Origin: Bacillota bacterium
GTDB taxonomy: Bacteria; Bacillota; Bacilli; Paenibacillales; Paenibacillaceae
NCBI GenBank assembly: GCA_023418755.1
Contig: JAEZZE010000300.1
Location: forward strand, 1 to 6,830
DNA: 6,830 bases
Direction: 5' to 3'
This document shows, piece by piece, positions 5,350 through 6,830 of this stretch. A model generated the notes under the pieces. The model ran no database searches and was not told the DNA's origin. It saw only the letters and a program-made list of their open reading frames with translations. Each line of letters starts with the position of its first letter. Position 1 is the first letter of the stretch. A program made the position numbers and the translations under genes.

Positions 5350-5709
5350 TTAGTCTCCGGCGGGCCGTCTGGCCACGTGCAAGGACAGCACGATGAGCGC
5401 CAGCGCAATCACGGGATGCATGGCTCCCGCGGCCGGAAGGTGCGCGGTCATGTACTGGATAAAGACCAGCCCGAACAGCGCCAGGCTCAACCAGCGTGTT
5501 CTTGCGGGAAGCCGGCCCGTAAAGGAAAATACGAGCATAAGCAGCGGGAGAACCTCGAAGAAATGCACGAAATTGACATGAGCCTTCCAATGCGCCGAAT
5601 CCTGGAATAGGGCCATTCCCGCGATAAAGGTTTGGGCCACGATGCAAGCTACCAGCGCCCAAGCCAAGATGCGGAACGCGTTTTTGGAAAATTTCCCTTT
5701 AGCCTTCAT
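5350..5709 (-). CDS. DUF6220-like four-helix membrane protein
   Basis: A 119-residue protein with four predicted membrane helices (about residues 11-31, 43-64, 70-90 and 95-113). The order of features, with AGMALF and an acidic-aromatic loop after helix 1, HFFEVLPLLMLVFSF in helix 2, ARTRW before helix 3, QYMTAHLPAAGAMHPVIAL across helices 3-4 and ARRP at the end, matches my recollection of the DUF6220 family of small membrane proteins, whose function is unknown. No database was searched. The start is ATG 5709-5707, with AGGAGG eight bases before it; a longer frame upstream has no such site and is very Ser/Arg-rich. It overlaps the end of the upstream small gene by 11 bases, so the two are probably translated together. 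It ends 21 bases from the convergent voltage-sensor-like gene. Confidence 0.85.
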   Translation of the reverse strand: MKAKGKFSKNAFRILAWALVACIVAQTFIAGMALFQDSAHWKAHVNFVHFFEVLPLLMLVFSFTGRLPARTRWLSLALFGLVFIQYMTAHLPAAGAMHPVIALALIVLSLHVARRPAGD

Positions 5710-5935
5710 TTCCCCCTCCTCCTTTCCCCCGGATTTCGCCGCCGCGAGTCCATCTGCCGACGACGAGTAACGCGACGATCGCGCAGACGATCGGCATAAG
5801 GATCGGGAGATACTTGATCCCGACCGGTCGGTCGAACAGCAGCTTTCCGGCAATGCCGATCATTTCGGACAAAATGAAACCTCCGACGCATCCGCCCGCG
5901 ACCGCGAACAGCAGAATTCCGACTTTGTTTCTCAT
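5699..5935 (-). CDS. Small two-helix membrane protein, DUF5957-like
   Basis: A 78-residue protein with two membrane helices (about residues 5-29 and 41-60) and a positively charged, Gly-rich tail (RWTRGGEIRGKGGGGNEG). The segment GGFILSEMIGIAGKLLFDRPVGIKYLPI between the helices resembles what I remember of the DUF5957 family from Bacillus relatives; that match is from memory and is less secure than the gene call. The start is ATG 5935-5933. Two GGAGG sequences precede it, one abutting and one seven bases away, and the latter is the functional spacing. Its stop codon lies within the start of the DUF6220-like gene (11-base overlap), which indicates an operon and translational coupling. It is divergent from the two-component operon. 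The function is unknown. Confidence 0.8.
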   Translation of the reverse strand: MRNKVGILLFAVAGGCVGGFILSEMIGIAGKLLFDRPVGIKYLPILMPIVCAIVALLVVGRWTRGGEIRGKGGGGNEG

Positions 5936-5977
5936 CCTCCAGCCTCCGATCTCTTATACGAGTTTGGTCCTGACGCC

Positions 5978-5986
5978 ATACTAGCA
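5978..5986 (-). promoter_or_regulatory. Candidate extended -10 for the small membrane protein operon
   Basis: On the minus strand TGC is followed by TAGTAT (5983-5978), four of six consensus bases with the extended TGn. No convincing -35 lies upstream. The better-looking TATAAG at 5958-5953 would start transcription inside the ribosome site, so it is less likely. Low certainty. Confidence 0.25.
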
Positions 5987-6058
5987 GCAAAATGTTGCGA
6001 ACTTATGAAGATCCTTTGCGGTTTGCATGAATATTTCCCCCTTCGTCGCAGGGGCCTT

Positions 6059-6064
6059 TATAAT
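6059..6064 (+). promoter_or_regulatory. -10 element of the two-component operon
   Basis: A perfect TATAAT stands about 40 bases before the chosen start codon, so transcription should begin near 6071. The region 16-19 bases upstream is only T and C rich (TTTCCC, TCCCCC) with no good -35, which suggests that an activator, perhaps the regulator itself, is needed. Confidence 0.5.
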
Positions 6065-6104
6065 GTAGGGGAACAGCATAGGAGAAAAGGGGAGGATGCG
6101 GGTC

Positions 6105-6791
6105 GTGACGCAAACGCTGCTGCTTGTCGATGACGAAGACCAGGTCATCGCCTTCATGAGAACGTTCCTGCTCCAGGAAGGGTATCGCGTCGTCGCCGCC
6201 TCGACGGGCCCCGAAGCGCTGCAGAAGGCACGGGAGACCCAGCCGTCGCTTGTCGTACTCGATTGGATGCTGCCGGGGATGAGCGGAATCGAAGTGTGCC
6301 GGGAGCTGCGCAAAATCGGACGGATGGGCATCATTATGGTAACCGCGCGGGCGGAAGAGAGCGACAAAATCGTCGGACTGGAGGTCGGCGCCGACGACTA
6401 TCTCACGAAGCCCTTCTCGCTTCGCGAATTGGCGGCGAGAATTCGTTCCGTGCTGCGGCGCATGCAAGAGAGCGATCCCCTGCCGGCGACGATCGATCGA
6501 GGCGGGCTATCGCTGTCGGAAGCGCAATGCCGGGTATGGAAGCGCGGGGAGGAGCTGTCCCTGACTCCGACGGAATTCAAGCTGCTGCTGACGCTGGCCG
6601 CCAGACCCGGCATCGTCTATAGCCGGCTTCAGCTTCTTCAGGCCGCGTTGGAGGACGACATTCTGAACGACGAACGAACGGTCGACGCCCATATCAGCCG
6701 CATCCGCAAAAAGGTCGAGGACGATCCCGCCAATCCGCAGTTCATTCAGACGGTCTACGGCTTCGGTTATCGGTTCGGGGTCGGCCAATGA
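6105..6791 (+). CDS. OmpR/PhoB-family response regulator
   Basis: A 228-residue two-component DNA-binding regulator. The receiver domain (about 3-115) has the acidic pocket Asp9-Asp10, the phosphorylated Asp53 in VVLDWMLPG, Thr80 in MVTARAEE and Lys102 in LTKPFS. The C-terminal winged helix (about 128-225) has LTPTEFKLLLTL, then the recognition-helix region DERTVDAHISRIRKKVE and the final hairpin QTVYGFGYRF. Length and layout are normal for the family, which usually binds direct repeats with 10-11 base spacing. I chose GTG 6105: the GGGGAGG site ending at 6095 is nine bases before it but abuts the in-frame ATG at 6096, which would instead need a weaker AGGAG eleven bases away. Starting at the ATG would add three residues. 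Its stop overlaps the kinase start. The target genes are unknown; the divergent small-membrane-protein operon is the obvious local candidate. Confidence 0.94.
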   Translation: MTQTLLLVDDEDQVIAFMRTFLLQEGYRVVAASTGPEALQKARETQPSLVVLDWMLPGMSGIEVCRELRKIGRMGIIMVTARAEESDKIVGLEVGADDYLTKPFSLRELAARIRSVLRRMQESDPLPATIDRGGLSLSEAQCRVWKRGEELSLTPTEFKLLLTLAARPGIVYSRLQLLQAALEDDILNDERTVDAHISRIRKKVEDDPANPQFIQTVYGFGYRFGVGQ

Positions 6792-6830
6792 CGGTTACGC
6801 GCAGAATCTATCTCTCGATCGTCTCGTTCG
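6788..6830 (+). CDS. Sensor histidine kinase, first 14 residues (cut by window edge)
   Basis: ATG at 6788-6790 overlaps the regulator stop TGA in an ATGA junction, typical of a translationally coupled regulator-kinase pair. The visible residues are MTVTRRIYLSIVSF: two arginines, then the beginning of a hydrophobic segment that fits the first membrane helix of a sensor kinase. The kinase identity is inferred from position and this start only. A weak GGGG stretch lies upstream. Confidence 0.65.
   Translation, partial: MTVTRRIYLSIVSF

Noticed and set aside
4911..5408. A minus-strand frame opposite the voltage-sensor-like gene, with repeated F-N-P-F-K-P motifs.
   Set aside because: The repeat is just the complement of the LKG codons. 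The plus-strand gene has an AGGAGG site and membrane segments, while this frame has no good ribosome site.
5995..6026. TTGCG at 5995 and 6016 and TTTGC at 6015 and 6022 as possible response-regulator repeats upstream of the two-component operon; also GAACTTA (5999-6005) shared with the HtrA promoter repeats.
   Set aside because: Copies are short, the spacing is irregular (21 and 7 bases), and a single 7-base match is expected by chance at this scale.

Overview
The window is a compact, GC-rich piece of a bacterial chromosome. Strong GGAGG-type ribosome sites, sigma-A-like promoters set in AT-rich patches, occasional GTG starts, and a membrane-anchored HtrA-type protease with a long cytoplasmic N-terminus all fit a high-GC member of the Bacillota, probably a Paenibacillus or Cohnella relative. 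That assignment is inferred from style and was not tested by a search. I saw no tRNA, rRNA, CRISPR array, insertion sequence or phage gene.

Left part, minus strand (1-2801). A ROK-family repressor (386-1390) is followed 26 bases later by the start of an MFS transporter that runs off the left edge. The promoter of this pair is well defined (-35 TTGTCA, 17 bases, extended -10 TATGAT). A near-perfect AT-rich palindrome sits at its start point and is the likely operator. Upstream, ending at a terminator-like hairpin, is an HtrA-like serine protease (1669-2697) that stops right after its protease domain and has no PDZ domain. Its promoter region carries an 11-base motif in three head-to-tail copies, the layout used by OmpR/PhoB-type regulators.

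Middle part (2802-5328). A full-length methyl-accepting chemotaxis protein (2802-4556, minus) is divergent from a 157-residue membrane protein (4855-5328, plus). Their 298-base intergenic region holds a strong 19-base dyad on the chemoreceptor side and an extended -10 promoter with an AGGAGG site on the other side. The small membrane protein is the most unusual object here. It has three hydrophobic segments and then a helix with lysine at every third residue for twelve turns of the pattern, like the S4 segment of a voltage-sensor domain, but no pore follows.

Right part (5350-6830). Two overlapping minus-strand genes encode small membrane proteins of the DUF5957-like and DUF6220-like types. 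They are divergent, across about 170 bases, from a two-component operon: an OmpR/PhoB-family response regulator (6105-6791) whose stop overlaps (ATGA) the start of a sensor kinase cut off by the right edge.

Taken together the region looks like envelope sensing and housekeeping: sugar or solute uptake control, protein quality control outside the membrane, chemotaxis, a possible membrane-potential-responsive protein and a two-component system. Apart from the three short operons, no direct functional link between neighbours is shown by the sequence.
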